NCBI GenBank assembly: GCA_041554195.1 | Contig: JBFFMJ010000008.1 | Location: 62,001 to 126,000, forward strand | Source of the DNA: JAPHSX01 sp041554195 | Lineage (GTDB): Bacteria > Pseudomonadota > Gammaproteobacteria > Thiohalomonadales > Thiohalomonadaceae | Length of the DNA: 64,000 nucleotides | Reading direction: 5' to 3' | Position numbers and translations under genes: made by a program | The notes under the pieces: model-generated | What the model was told of the DNA's origin: nothing | Database searches by the model: none | What the model saw: the letters and a program-made list of their open reading frames with translations, nothing else | Shown here: positions 44,217-53,185 of the stretch, in pieces | Layout of the letters: the number at the start of each line of letters is the position of its first letter | Position numbering within the stretch: position 1 is the stretch's first letter

Positions 44217-44707
44217 GACATATTATCTCCATCCTGATGGAAAACGAGGCGGGGGCGCTGTCGCGGGTAGCGGGCCTGTTCTCGGCACGCGGTTATAATA
44301 TCGAGTCACTGTCGGTGGCCCCGACCGAAGACCCCTCGCTGTCGCGCCTCACCCTGGTGACCCGCGGCTCGGATCAGATCATCGAGCAGATCATGAAGCA
44401 GTTAAATAAACTGATCGACGTGGTCAAGCTGCTGGACCTGACCGAAGGGCCGCACGTTGAGCGCGAGCTGATGCTGATTAAGGTCAAGGCCAGCAGCGGC
44501 ACCCAGCGCGAAGAGGTGAAGCGACTGGTCGACATCTTCCGTGGCAATATTATTGATGTCACCGATAAGAGTTACACTATTGAGCTGACCGGTGATGTGA
44601 CCAAACTCGACGCCTTTATCGATACCCTGAAAAAGGATGACATTCTGGAGACCGTGCGCTCCGGGATCACCGGCATTAGCCGGGGCGACAAGGCCCTGCA
44701 TATTTAA
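44213..44707 (+). CDS. ilvN: Acetolactate synthase small (regulatory) subunit
   Basis: 164 residues with an N-terminal ACT domain (HIISILMENEAGALSRVAGLFSARGYNIESLSVAPTED, residues 2-40) that binds valine for feedback inhibition, and a C-terminal domain (ELMLIKVKASSGTQREEVKRLVDIFRGNIIDV) that activates the catalytic subunit. The long form (about 160 residues) is the IlvH-like type. Coupled to ilvB by a 4-base overlap; ilvC follows after 53 bases. Confidence 0.96.
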   Translation: MRHIISILMENEAGALSRVAGLFSARGYNIESLSVAPTEDPSLSRLTLVTRGSDQIIEQIMKQLNKLIDVVKLLDLTEGPHVERELMLIKVKASSGTQREEVKRLVDIFRGNIIDVTDKSYTIELTGDVTKLDAFIDTLKKDDILETVRSGITGISRGDKALHI

Positions 44708-44760
44708 TTTTTACATTTAATTTTTATTTTGAACTATCGACTGCTTGAAGGACGATTACC

Positions 44761-45783
44761 ATGGCACTGAACATGTACTACGACAAAGACTGCGACCTCT
44801 CTATCATCCAGGGAATGAAGGTCACCATCCTCGGCTACGGCTCACAGGGCCACGCCCACGCCAATAACCTGAAGGACTCCGGTGTGGATGTCACCATCGG
44901 CCTGCGCACCAGCTCCGCCTCTGCAAAGAAGGCCGAGAAGGCTGGCCTCACCGTTAAGGAGACCGGCGAAGCGGTTAAGGGTGCCGACCTGGTAATGGTA
45001 CTGACCCCTGACGAGTTCCAGTCGCAGCTCTACAAAGAGTCGATTGAGCCCAACATCAAAGAGGGCGGTGTACTGGCCTTCGCACACGGCTTTGCCGTTC
45101 ACTACAACCAGGTTGTCGCGCGCGCCGACCTCGACGTCATCATGATCGCCCCCAAGGCCCCCGGCCACACCGTGCGTTCCGAGTTCGTTCGTGGCGGCGG
45201 TATCCCCGACCTCATCGCCATCCATCAGGATGCCTCCGGCAAGGCCAAGGGCATCGCCCTCTCCTACGCCATGGGCGTCGGCGGTGGCCGCACCGGTATT
45301 ATCGAGACCTCTTTCAAAGACGAGACCGAAACCGATCTGTTCGGTGAGCAGGCCGTACTTTGTGGTGGCGCCGTCGAGCTGGTCAAGGCCGGTTTCGAGA
45401 CCCTGGTAGATGCCGGTTACGCCCCCGAGATGGCCTACTTCGAGTGTCTGCACGAGCTCAAGCTGATCGTCGACCTGATGTACGAGGGCGGCATCGCCAA
45501 CATGAACTACTCCATCTCCAACAACGCCGAGTATGGTGAGTACGTCACCGGTCCTAAGGTCATCAACGACGAGTCCCGTTGGGCGATGCAGGAAGCGCTG
45601 AAGAACATCCAGAACGGCGAGTATGCCAAGAAGTTCATCCTCGAAGGCATGTCCAACTACCCCGAGATGACCGCATGGCGTCGTAACAACGCCGCCCACG
45701 AGATCGAAGTGGTTGGTGGCAAGCTGCGTAAGATGATGCCGTGGATTACGGCTAACCAGTTGGTGGATAAAGATAAGAACTAA
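44761..45783 (+). CDS. ilvC: Ketol-acid reductoisomerase (class I)
   Basis: 340 residues: Rossmann GYGSQGHAHANNLKDSG (residues ~25-41), TIGLRTSSASAKK where the loop after beta-2 sets NADPH preference, LMYEGGIANMNYSIS and a KARI domain with the two Mg-binding Glu/Asp (DLFGEQAVLCGG). Converts acetolactate to dihydroxy-isovalerate. Short (class I) length. A strong terminator follows, which separates it from pssA and leuA. Confidence 0.97.
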   Translation: MALNMYYDKDCDLSIIQGMKVTILGYGSQGHAHANNLKDSGVDVTIGLRTSSASAKKAEKAGLTVKETGEAVKGADLVMVLTPDEFQSQLYKESIEPNIKEGGVLAFAHGFAVHYNQVVARADLDVIMIAPKAPGHTVRSEFVRGGGIPDLIAIHQDASGKAKGIALSYAMGVGGGRTGIIETSFKDETETDLFGEQAVLCGGAVELVKAGFETLVDAGYAPEMAYFECLHELKLIVDLMYEGGIANMNYSISNNAEYGEYVTGPKVINDESRWAMQEALKNIQNGEYAKKFILEGMSNYPEMTAWRRNNAAHEIEVVGGKLRKMMPWITANQLVDKDKN

Positions 45784-45805
45784 GTTCTTTTTCTTGCTGT
45801 GAAGA

Positions 45806-45840
45806 AAGGCCGGTTACCTTTGGGTACCGGCCTTTTTTGT
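45806..45840 (+). terminator. Rho-independent terminator after ilvC
   Basis: A 12-pair stem: AAGGCCGGTTACC (45806-45818) with GGTACCGGCCTT (45823-45834), one bulged T, loop TTTG, then TTTTTTGTTTT. Confidence 0.9.
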
Positions 45841-45954
45841 TTTGGGGATCTTCCTTCCAGGATCTGCGTGGGAGTTTGTGGATTTCTTGAAAGTAATATT
45901 TGATGTTAAGGTTGGTCTGCGTTCCCACACGGTTCGTGGGTCGAGAGAAAATAT

Positions 45955-46425
45955 ATGGAATTTGACGTATCTATCTGGGTTTTATTGAAAGTCGCGTTGA
46001 TCGCGGTTGGTACCTATGTATTGCTGCCACTGTTTCTAGTGATAAGGGACTTTCTCTTATGGCAGATCATTGACCACTTTATTATCACAAGTGAACTAAA
46101 GCATCAGATTAGTTTGTATTCTGAATGGTTATTTCAGTGGAATACAAAGTTCGCAGGCAAGGTGTCAATTGAGCACTCTGAATCCAAAACGAAATATTTC
46201 ATCAACGAAAAGCAGGTAGAACAATATGACTGGGAGAAATTTCGTACAGAACGTGATTCACTTCAGGAAGCAATGAATAAGTCACTACTGTATATCCATA
46301 GGAGAAGTAATCTGGTCACCTGGCTATTGAAACACTATAAGCAAGATTCAAGTAACCCGATAAAAAAGATGTACGAGGAATCAAATCTCAGAGTAAAAGA
46401 GCAATATGAAGAGACAAGAAGCTAA
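45955..46425 (+). CDS. Small membrane-anchored protein of unknown function (AT-rich)
   Basis: I do not recognise the family. The 156 residues begin with two closely spaced hydrophobic stretches (IWVLLKVALIAVGTYVLLPLFLVI, then DFLLWQIIDHFII), continue as a charged, mostly helical cytoplasmic-type region (KHQISLYSEWLFQWNTKF; DWEKFRTERDSLQEAMNK) and end Lys/Glu-rich. Its base composition is clearly AT-richer than the ilv genes around it, which suggests recent acquisition. It lies alone behind the ilvC terminator and in front of paired palindromic repeats. No ribosome site is obvious before ATG 45955. Confidence 0.55.
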   Translation: MEFDVSIWVLLKVALIAVGTYVLLPLFLVIRDFLLWQIIDHFIITSELKHQISLYSEWLFQWNTKFAGKVSIEHSESKTKYFINEKQVEQYDWEKFRTERDSLQEAMNKSLLYIHRRSNLVTWLLKHYKQDSSNPIKKMYEESNLRVKEQYEETRS

Positions 46426-46432
46426 AAAACCC

Positions 46433-46521
46433 GTAGGTACGATTAGAAACGCGTAATCGTACACACGCAATCTACCACGCCCCACACATCCGTCCGATTA
46501 CGCTGCGCTAATCGGACCTAC
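46433..46521. repeat. Pair of inverted 30-base palindromic repeats
   Basis: Copy 1 at 46433-46462 (starts GTAGGTACGATTAG) and copy 2 at 46492-46521 (ends TAATCGGACCTAC) are imperfect reverse complements of each other, about 29 bases apart. Each is itself a dyad (TCCGATTA...TAATCGGA in copy 2; ACGATTA...TAATCGT in copy 1). This looks like a REP-like dispersed repeat; copy 1 has drifted. Confidence 0.7.
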
Positions 46522-46581
46522 CCGACTATGCTTAATGAGGCCCCACGCCGGATCGCGTAACCAGCAAAAGGAACAAAAGCC

Positions 46582-47331
46582 ATGGACGGCCCAAGACCTA
46601 TATTCATAAATGATAAATGGCGCACCTTCTCCGAAAGGGTAAAGCACCGCGACAACCACCGCTGCCTGCAATGCAACCGCGGCCTGGATGAGGTCACCCT
46701 ACAGGTACACCACGAGCGATATATCGAGGGCAAGGCTCCGTGGGAGTATGCGTTGAGCGATTGCCGTACCCTGTGTAAGGGCTGCCACGCCCGTGAACAC
46801 GGTCAAATCGATCCCGAGCGTGGCTTGACCTTACTGGAGATCGTCGATCTGGGTAGCCCGGATGGTGTCTGCGAGCGCAGGAATTGCGGCAGTCAGTTCC
46901 GCTACGCCAACCTCACTTACCACCCGGTGGCGGGCTATCGCACCGTCGGCAGTACCTGCATCCAGCATCTCACCCAGGAAGACCAGCTCACCAGCAGCCG
47001 TATCGTGCAGCTTTATAAAAACATCAGCGATTTCGTTCATGCATCAGAGTGGCAGGAGGGGGTGACGAAAAAGGGCAAGCACTACCTAACCACCAGCTAT
47101 CGCCACCACAGCATCCGGATCTACGGTGATCAAAACCACTACGCCTACCAGCTGGTATTTAAGGAGAAGGGGGTGAAGTGGCACACCTACGACGATGTGG
47201 TGCCACTACCAAATCGTGGCCTGGAACAGGTAAATGAGCTGGCCTATGTGGTGTTAAAGGGGACGGTTAGTCGTGATAAAGAGGAGAAGGGGAGGTTGCG
47301 TGAGGTGTATCGGCGGCTGGTGCGCTCGTAA
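46582..47331 (+). CDS. HNH-type nuclease domain protein
   Basis: 249 residues. The N-terminal part is an HNH-like zinc fold: C28-LQ-C31 in HRCLQCNRG, LQVHHERYIEGKAPWEY (His 43-44) and LCKGCHAREHG (C65-KG-C68-H). A second Cys pair (CERRNC) and a basic C-terminal region of unknown fold (residues ~150-249, ending RLREVYRRLVRS) follow. No partner methylase, helicase or phage gene is adjacent. It may be a standalone nuclease or a remnant of a mobile module. Start ATG 46582 with AAGGA about 11 bases upstream. Confidence 0.72.
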   Translation: MDGPRPIFINDKWRTFSERVKHRDNHRCLQCNRGLDEVTLQVHHERYIEGKAPWEYALSDCRTLCKGCHAREHGQIDPERGLTLLEIVDLGSPDGVCERRNCGSQFRYANLTYHPVAGYRTVGSTCIQHLTQEDQLTSSRIVQLYKNISDFVHASEWQEGVTKKGKHYLTTSYRHHSIRIYGDQNHYAYQLVFKEKGVKWHTYDDVVPLPNRGLEQVNELAYVVLKGTVSRDKEEKGRLREVYRRLVRS

Positions 47332-47402
47332 CTAGTCCTGCTGCACCCCCTAAGGTACTATAATCCCCCTAAATACCCCGCACAGACGAGCATAACGATC
47401 TC

Positions 47403-48176
47403 ATGGAACAAAAAGCCAAACCCCGCCGCGGCATCTACCTGCTGCCCAACCTCTTTACCACGGCTGCGCTGTTCGCGGGCTTTTACGCCATCGTCTCGGC
47501 GATGGATGGGCGCTTTGAGGAGGCGGCGATTGCGGTGTTTATCGCGATGGTGCTCGACGGGCTGGATGGGCGGGTGGCGCGTCTGACCAATACGCAGAGT
47601 GAGTTTGGGGCGGAGTATGACTCGCTCTCCGACATGGTCTCCTTTGGTATCGCGCCGGCGCTGGTGATGTATGAGTGGGCGCTCTCTGACCTGGGGCGCT
47701 ACGGCTGGTTGGCGGCCTTTGTCTATACGGTGAGCGCGGCGCTACGGCTGGCGCGCTTTAATACGCAGATCGGCACGGTGGATAAGCGCTACTTTGTGGG
47801 GCTGGCGAGTCCGGCGGCAGCGGCGGTGGTGGTCGGTTTTGTCTGGATTGCCGGTGACTTTGGCCTTGAGCCGCGTAGCCTTGACTGGGCGGCCTGGGGG
47901 GTAACGCTGGCCGCTGGTCTGTTGATGGTGAGCAATATTCGTTACTACAGTTTTAAGACCATCGATTTTAAGGGCAAGGTGCCGTTTTTCTTCCTGCTGG
48001 TGGTGGTGCTGATCTTCGTGCTGGTGACGCTCGATCCCCCTAAGATTCTGTTCCTGGTGTTTGCCGGTTATGCGGTCTCGGGGCTGGTGACTACGGCGTG
48101 GATGCTAATGCGTCGCCGTCGTCAGTTGCAGGCCAGTGGCGATGCGCCTCACAGCGATAAAGCCAGCGACAAATAG
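47403..48176 (+). CDS. pssA: CDP-diacylglycerol-serine O-phosphatidyltransferase
   Basis: 257 residues with about seven membrane helices. The CDP-alcohol transferase signature is intact: LDGLDGRVARLTNTQSEFG then AEYDSLSD (D55-G-x2-A-R-x8-G-x3-D-x3-D77). This membrane-embedded PssA type (with GVTLAAGLLMVSNIRYYSFK, typical of the family) makes phosphatidylserine for phosphatidylethanolamine synthesis. pssA following ilvC and preceding leuA is a common gammaproteobacterial order; here an inserted segment separates it from ilvC. Confidence 0.95.
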   Translation: MEQKAKPRRGIYLLPNLFTTAALFAGFYAIVSAMDGRFEEAAIAVFIAMVLDGLDGRVARLTNTQSEFGAEYDSLSDMVSFGIAPALVMYEWALSDLGRYGWLAAFVYTVSAALRLARFNTQIGTVDKRYFVGLASPAAAAVVVGFVWIAGDFGLEPRSLDWAAWGVTLAAGLLMVSNIRYYSFKTIDFKGKVPFFFLLVVVLIFVLVTLDPPKILFLVFAGYAVSGLVTTAWMLMRRRRQLQASGDAPHSDKASDK

Positions 48177-48187
48177 CCTTTGTCACG

Positions 48188-48206
48188 GCGGCCAGTTTAT
48201 GGCCGC
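48188..48206 (+). terminator. Weak hairpin between pssA and leuA
   Basis: GCGGCCA (48188-48194) and TGGCCGC (48200-48206) form a perfect 7-bp stem with loop GTTTA, followed by TGTTGTCT, which is only a poor T-tract. It may be a weak terminator or an mRNA processing element. Confidence 0.4.
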
Positions 48207-48266
48207 TGTTGTCTCCAATTCCCTGCCACTTTTCGGTAAGATGTCCTCAACTACTGGAGTGACTTC

Positions 48267-49817
48267 ATGAGCGACAAATTATTCATCTTTGATACCACCC
48301 TGCGTGACGGTGAGCAGAGCCCCGGTGCCTCCATGACCCGTGAGGAGAAGGTGCGCATTGCCAGGAACCTGGAGCGCATGGGGGTGGATATTATCGAGGC
48401 TGGTTTCCCCATCGCCTCGCCGGGTGATTTTGAGTCGGTACAGGCGGTGGCCAATACGATTAAGGACTCCACCGTCTGCGGCCTGGCCCGCGCGTTGGAT
48501 AAGGATATCGACCGTGCCGGTGAGGCGCTGAAGAATGCTAACTCCGGTCGTATCCACACCTTTATCGCCACCTCGCCGATTCACATGGAGCGCAAGCTGC
48601 GCATGTCGCCCGATCAAGTGGTGGAGCAGGCGGTAGCGGCGGTAAAGCGCGCTCGTAAATACACCGATAACGTGGAGTTCTCGGCCGAGGATGCGGGGCG
48701 CTCCGACATCGATTTTCTATGCCGTATCTTCGAGGCGGTGATCGCCGCCGGGGCCACCACCCTGAATGTGCCTGATACCGTCGGCTACAACCTGCCACAG
48801 CAGTTCGGCGAGACGATTCGCCAGTTGCGCGAGAAGATGCCCAACTCCGACAAGGCGATCTTCGCAGTGCATTGCCATAATGACCTGGGCCTTGCCGTCG
48901 CCAACTCTCTGGCCGCGGTGAGTCAGGGGGCGCGCCAGGTGGAGTGTACGATTAACGGCCTCGGCGAGCGTGCCGGCAATGCATCGCTGGAGGAGGTGGT
49001 GATGGCGGTGAAGACCCGCCGTGATCTCTTCGACTGCAATGTCGACCACATCAACACAACTGAGATCGTGCCCGCCTCGCGTCTGGTCTCGGGCATCACC
49101 GGTTTTGCGGTACAGCCTAACAAGGCGATCGTTGGTGCCAACGCCTTCGCCCACGAGTCGGGGATCCATCAGGACGGCGTGCTTAAGCACCGCGAGACTT
49201 ACGAAATTATGCGCGCCGAGGATGTGGGCTGGAGCGCCAACCGCATGGTGATGGGCAAGCACTCGGGGCGTAACGCCTTTAAGACCCGCATGTCTGAGTT
49301 GGGGATCGAATTTGATTCCGAAGAGGCGCTCAACGATACCTTTAGCCGCTTTAAGGATCTGGCCGACAAGAAGCACGAGATCTACGATGAGGATCTGCAG
49401 GCGCTGGCGACCGAGAGCAATCTTGAGCAGATGGTGAACGAGCGCTACAAGCTGCTCTCGCTCAAGGTCTGTTCCGAGACCGGCGAGACCCCCGAGGCCT
49501 GCATCACCCTCGCCATCGACGGCGAGGAGCACAAGCTGTGCGCCAGCGGTTCCGGCCCGGTTGATGCCACCTTTAAGGCGATTGAGTCGCTGGCGCAGAG
49601 TGGCACCGAGTTGCAGCTCTATTCGGTCAACAACATCACCTCTGGCACCGATTCCCAGGGCGAGGTGACGGTACGGATGGAGAAGGCGGGGCGCATCGTC
49701 AACGGTCAGGGGGCCGATACCGACATCGTGATCGCCTCGGCCAAGGCCTACCTCAACGGCATTAATAAAATCCTCATCCCTGAGGCGCGCCTCAAGCCGC
49801 AGGGCGCAGACGTTTAA
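48267..49817 (+). CDS. leuA: 2-Isopropylmalate synthase
   Basis: 516 residues; joins acetyl-CoA and 2-oxoisovalerate, first committed step of leucine synthesis. TIM barrel with FDTTLRDGEQSPGASMTREEK (metal and base residues), AVHCHNDLGLAVANSLAAVSQGARQVECTINGLGERAGN, the HESGIHQDG metal/lid segment, and a C-terminal LeuA dimer domain (~residues 390-500) that binds leucine as feedback inhibitor. Takes the ilvBNC product pathway onward. Confidence 0.97.
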   Translation: MSDKLFIFDTTLRDGEQSPGASMTREEKVRIARNLERMGVDIIEAGFPIASPGDFESVQAVANTIKDSTVCGLARALDKDIDRAGEALKNANSGRIHTFIATSPIHMERKLRMSPDQVVEQAVAAVKRARKYTDNVEFSAEDAGRSDIDFLCRIFEAVIAAGATTLNVPDTVGYNLPQQFGETIRQLREKMPNSDKAIFAVHCHNDLGLAVANSLAAVSQGARQVECTINGLGERAGNASLEEVVMAVKTRRDLFDCNVDHINTTEIVPASRLVSGITGFAVQPNKAIVGANAFAHESGIHQDGVLKHRETYEIMRAEDVGWSANRMVMGKHSGRNAFKTRMSELGIEFDSEEALNDTFSRFKDLADKKHEIYDEDLQALATESNLEQMVNERYKLLSLKVCSETGETPEACITLAIDGEEHKLCASGSGPVDATFKAIESLAQSGTELQLYSVNNITSGTDSQGEVTVRMEKAGRIVNGQGADTDIVIASAKAYLNGINKILIPEARLKPQGADV

Positions 49818-49822
49818 CATCA

Positions 49823-50683
49823 ATGGGCTCGCAACAGCGCTATTACCTTGATGCCCTGGGCATACAGCTGTGGCAGCGGCGCGATCTGCCGCCGCCCGCT
49901 GCTGAGCTGGCGCCGCCAGTGGTCGAAGCCCCGGTGGCTGCACCTAAACCGCCTGAGCCCACGCCACAACCCCAATACAAACCGCAAGCTGTGGATGATA
50001 GCGTTCCCGCCTGGCTCGACGAGGCCCCGCCGCAGGATGAGCCGATGTTCGACCTGGACGAAGGGGAGATCGACGAGTCGGCTTTCTTCACTGAAGCGGC
50101 GGCGGAGCCCGCGCTGCCCGCCGTCGCCACCCTCGACTGGCCCGCGCTACAGCAGCGGGTTAGCGACTGCGCAGCCTGTGTTGAACTGGCGGGTAGTCGT
50201 CGCCAGACGGTGTTCGGTGTTGGCAACCCGCAGGCCGACTGGCTGATCATCGGCGAGGCCCCCGGTGAGGAGGAGGATAAGCAGGGCGAGCCCTTTGTCG
50301 GCCCCTCGGGCGAGTTGCTTAACGCCATGCTGCATGCGCTGGGGCTACAGCGCCAGCAGGTCTATATCACTAATATGATCAAGTGCCGCACCCCGGATGA
50401 CCGAGACCCGCAGCCGCAGGAGGTCGCGGCCTGCGAGGCCTTCATGCAGCGGCAGATCGCCCTGATACAGCCGAAGGTGATCCTGGCGATGGGGCGTATC
50501 GCGGCGCAGAACCTGCTCAAGGTCGATACCGCCATCGGCAAGCTGCGCGGCACGGTGTATCAATACGATGGCGCGATCCCGCTGGTCGCCACCTATCACC
50601 CTGCCTACCTGCTGCGCTCGCCACTGGAGAAGCGTAAGGCATGGGCCGACCTCTGTCTGGCGCGGAGCCTGCTCAAGGCATGA
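49823..50683 (+). CDS. Family 4 uracil-DNA glycosylase
   Basis: 286 residues. The catalytic part (~95-286) has the motif-A loop GEAPGEEEDKQGEPFVGPSGELLNAML and a YHPAYLLRSP motif-B loop, with four Cys fit to hold a 4Fe-4S cluster (CAAC near residue 113, then IKCRTP and AACEAF). Removes uracil from DNA. The first ~100 residues are a Pro/Ala- and acid-rich low-complexity extension after a short conserved MGSQQRYYLDALGIQLWQRR, as in other gammaproteobacterial members near rimI. 5 bases after leuA; ATGA overlap with rimI. Confidence 0.9.
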   Translation: MGSQQRYYLDALGIQLWQRRDLPPPAAELAPPVVEAPVAAPKPPEPTPQPQYKPQAVDDSVPAWLDEAPPQDEPMFDLDEGEIDESAFFTEAAAEPALPAVATLDWPALQQRVSDCAACVELAGSRRQTVFGVGNPQADWLIIGEAPGEEEDKQGEPFVGPSGELLNAMLHALGLQRQQVYITNMIKCRTPDDRDPQPQEVAACEAFMQRQIALIQPKVILAMGRIAAQNLLKVDTAIGKLRGTVYQYDGAIPLVATYHPAYLLRSPLEKRKAWADLCLARSLLKA

Positions 50684-51153
50684 GTGCCGCCATGGAGGAG
50701 CCTCAGCCGTTACTACGCCCGATGCTCGATGAGGATATCGGCGAGGTGATGGCGATTGAAGCGCGGGTCTATCCCCACGGCTGGAGCGAGGGGATCTTTC
50801 GCGACTGTCTGCGTGTCCACTACTCCTGCTGGGTGCTGGAGCAGGGTGACAAGATCATCGGTTACGGCATTATGTCGGTCGCCGCAGGCGAGGCACACAT
50901 CCTCAACATCGCCATTAGCCCGGAGTCACAGAGTAAGGGGCTCGGGCGTGAGCTGTTGATGCACCTGCTACAGACCGGCAAACGGCTCGGTGCCGAGGAT
51001 GCCTTCCTTGAGGTGCGCCCCTCGAATCGTATTGCCGTACGGCTCTACGAAACCATCGGTTTTCACCAGGTGGGGCTGCGCAGTGACTACTATCCCGCTG
51101 AAAAGGGGCGTGAGGATGCGGTGATCATGGCGCGCGAGCTCAGTTTTATGTAA
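50680..51153 (+). CDS. rimI: Ribosomal protein S18-alanine N-acetyltransferase
   Basis: 157-residue GNAT fold: PLLRPMLDEDIGEVMAIEARVYPHGWSEGIF at the N terminus, acetyl-CoA loop SPESQSKGLGRELLMHLL (Q/R-x-x-G-x-G), the RimI-type VRPSNRIAVRLYETIGF. Acetylates the N-terminal Ala of S18 and possibly other proteins. ATGA overlap with the glycosylase gene, a frequent pairing with rimI. Confidence 0.93.
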   Translation: MSAAMEEPQPLLRPMLDEDIGEVMAIEARVYPHGWSEGIFRDCLRVHYSCWVLEQGDKIIGYGIMSVAAGEAHILNIAISPESQSKGLGRELLMHLLQTGKRLGAEDAFLEVRPSNRIAVRLYETIGFHQVGLRSDYYPAEKGREDAVIMARELSFM

Positions 51154-51226
51154 GCGAAGGTGCATCGCTCTGGTGCCACCGTTATAATTGCCCCCCCATT
51201 TGAAGTTGTCACCGGTTGTATATTCC

Positions 51227-52819
51227 ATGTCCGAGATTCAAAAACAGGTACAGGAGCAGGCGAAAAAGCGCCGCACCTTCGCCATTATCTCTCACCCCGA
51301 TGCGGGTAAGACCACGCTTACCGAGAAGTTGCTGCTGTTCGGCGGTGCCATTCAGCTAGCCGGCACGGTAAAGGGGCGCAAGGCGGCCCGCCATGCCACC
51401 TCCGACTGGATGAAGCTGGAGCAGGAGCGCGGTATCTCGGTCAGCTCCTCGGTGATGCAGTTCCCCTATCGCGAGCACACCATCAACCTGCTCGACACCC
51501 CCGGTCACGAGGACTTTTCCGAGGATACCTACCGCACCCTCACCGCGGTCGACTCGGCGTTAATGGTGATCGACGTCGCCAAGGGTGTTGAGGATCGCAC
51601 CATTAAGTTGATGGAGGTCTGCCGCCTGCGCGACACGCCGATCATCACCTTCATCAACAAGCTTGACCGCGAGGGTAAGGACCCCATCGACCTGATGGAT
51701 GAGGTTGAAGATATCCTCAAGATCAAATGTGCCCCGCTGACCTGGCCTATCGGCATGGGTAAGAACTTCAAGGGGGTGTACGACCTCTACAACGACAGCA
51801 TTACCATTATGTCAGCCACCCACGGTGGTAAAAAGCTCGATGGCGAGGTGATCGAAGGGCTCGATAACCCGCGTCTTGATGAGCTGTTTGGCACACTGAT
51901 TAGCGACTTCCGTGAAGAGGTGGAACTGGTGCGTGGTGCCAGCCACGAGTTCAATCAGGAAGCCTATCTGCGTGGTGAACTCAGTCCGGTACTGTTTGGT
52001 TCAGCGATTAATAACTTCGGCGTACAGGAGATTCTTGACGCCCTTGTCGATTATGCCCCGGCACCGCTGGCACGCCCTACCAAGAGTCGTGAGGTGGATC
52101 CGAACGAAGAGAAGTTCTCCGGCTTTGTTTTCAAGATCCAGGCCAATATGGACCCGCAGCATCGTGATCGTGTCGCCTTTATGCGCGTCTGCTCAGGCCG
52201 TTTTGAGCCGGGGATGAAGATGAAGCAGGTGCGCATCGGCCGTGATGTGAAGATCCCCAACGCCATCACCTTCCTCGCGCAGGAGCGCGGCCATGTGGAG
52301 GAGGCATGGCCCGGTGACATTATCGGCCTGCACAACCACGGCACCATCCAGATTGGTGACACCTTCACTCAGGGTGAAGATCTGAAATTCACCGGCATTC
52401 CTCACTTTGCTCCGGAGCTGTTTCGTCGTGCGGTGCTGAAAGATCCGCTCAAGTCCAAGCAATTACTCAAAGGTCTGCAGCAGCTCTCTGAAGAGGGGGC
52501 GACCCAGCTGTTCCGACCGCTGAAGAATAACGACCTTATTCTTGGTGCGGTGGGTGTGTTGCAGTTTGATGTGGTTGCGCAGCGCCTGAAGGATGAATAT
52601 AAGGTCGATGCCATCTTTGAGGCGATTAATGTTGCCACTGCCCGTTGGGTGGAGTGTGATGATGAGAAAAAGTTTGAGGAGTTTAAACGCAAGAGTGAAG
52701 ACAACCTTGCGATAGACGGTGCTGGAGACCTAACCTACATCGCCCCCACTCGCGTCAATCTGCAACTGGCCGAGGAGCGTTATCCTGATGTGGCCTTCAG
52801 GGCGACGCGGGAGAAGTAA
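51227..52819 (+). CDS. prfC: Peptide chain release factor 3
   Basis: 530 residues, a GTPase that ejects RF1/RF2 after termination. Visible: P loop SHPDAGKTTLTEKLL, switch I TSDWMKLEQERGISVSSSVMQFPY, G3 DTPGHEDFSEDTYRTL, G4 NKLDREG, then domains II and III as in EF-G-like RF3. The start at 51227 (MSEIQKQVQEQAKKRRTFAI) is chosen because upstream in-frame codons lack a ribosome site and family identity begins here. Confidence 0.96.
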   Translation: MSEIQKQVQEQAKKRRTFAIISHPDAGKTTLTEKLLLFGGAIQLAGTVKGRKAARHATSDWMKLEQERGISVSSSVMQFPYREHTINLLDTPGHEDFSEDTYRTLTAVDSALMVIDVAKGVEDRTIKLMEVCRLRDTPIITFINKLDREGKDPIDLMDEVEDILKIKCAPLTWPIGMGKNFKGVYDLYNDSITIMSATHGGKKLDGEVIEGLDNPRLDELFGTLISDFREEVELVRGASHEFNQEAYLRGELSPVLFGSAINNFGVQEILDALVDYAPAPLARPTKSREVDPNEEKFSGFVFKIQANMDPQHRDRVAFMRVCSGRFEPGMKMKQVRIGRDVKIPNAITFLAQERGHVEEAWPGDIIGLHNHGTIQIGDTFTQGEDLKFTGIPHFAPELFRRAVLKDPLKSKQLLKGLQQLSEEGATQLFRPLKNNDLILGAVGVLQFDVVAQRLKDEYKVDAIFEAINVATARWVECDDEKKFEEFKRKSEDNLAIDGAGDLTYIAPTRVNLQLAEERYPDVAFRATREK

Positions 52820-52848
52820 TTGTATTAGTTAGAAACTGTGAATAAAAG

Positions 52849-52876
52849 AAGGCCGGTGATGACCGGCCTTTTGCTA
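52849..52876 (+). terminator. Rho-independent terminator after prfC
   Basis: AAGGCCGGT (52849-52857) with ACCGGCCTT (52862-52870), loop GATG, followed by TTGCTATTTT. Confidence 0.85.
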
Positions 52877-53185
52877 TTTTATGGTGTTTCTAATAAGTTA
52901 GTTTTCTGTGGGTACCTAATTATCTAAAGGTAACAACCTTATTTCGCTCAAATCTTCGTTTGAGCTGCTTGCGATCCATGTCACTCGACAGTTCTGTTAA
53001 GTTACTCTAGTAGTCGTATATTGCATCCTGTTGATAACTGTACGAATACATACTTTTTTGGCAGAAAAGTAGAGTTATTCATATATTGACAGGTGAATGC
53101 CTTGAATACTGTAAGGGTAAAATGTTTCAATGGCAGCAGGTAGCACGCTATATAATAATTAATCACACAGCTGACTGGGGGGTAA
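52877..53185. other. AT-rich intergenic region upstream of the cytochrome locus
   Basis: About 300 bases, much AT-richer than the flanking genes. No gene seen. TTGACA at 53086-53091 and TATAAT at 53151-53156 occur, but each lacks a partner at the usual 16-18-base spacing. GGGGGG directly before ATG 53186 is a plausible ribosome site with short spacing. Confidence 0.35.

Noticed and set aside
46433..46521. Possible CRISPR array
   Set aside because: Only two copies, in inverted orientation and drifted, with no regular spacers and no cas genes.
46582..47331. New defence system around the HNH protein
   Set aside because: A single HNH-like gene without a helicase, methylase, toxin or sensor partner is not enough to claim a system.
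48717..49943. 408-codon minus-strand open frame across leuA
   Set aside because: Shadow of leuA, which carries all catalytic motifs on the plus strand.
53086..53156. Sigma-70 promoter for the cytochrome locus
   Set aside because: TTGACA and TATAAT are both present but about 60 bases apart, and neither has a fitting partner at normal spacing.
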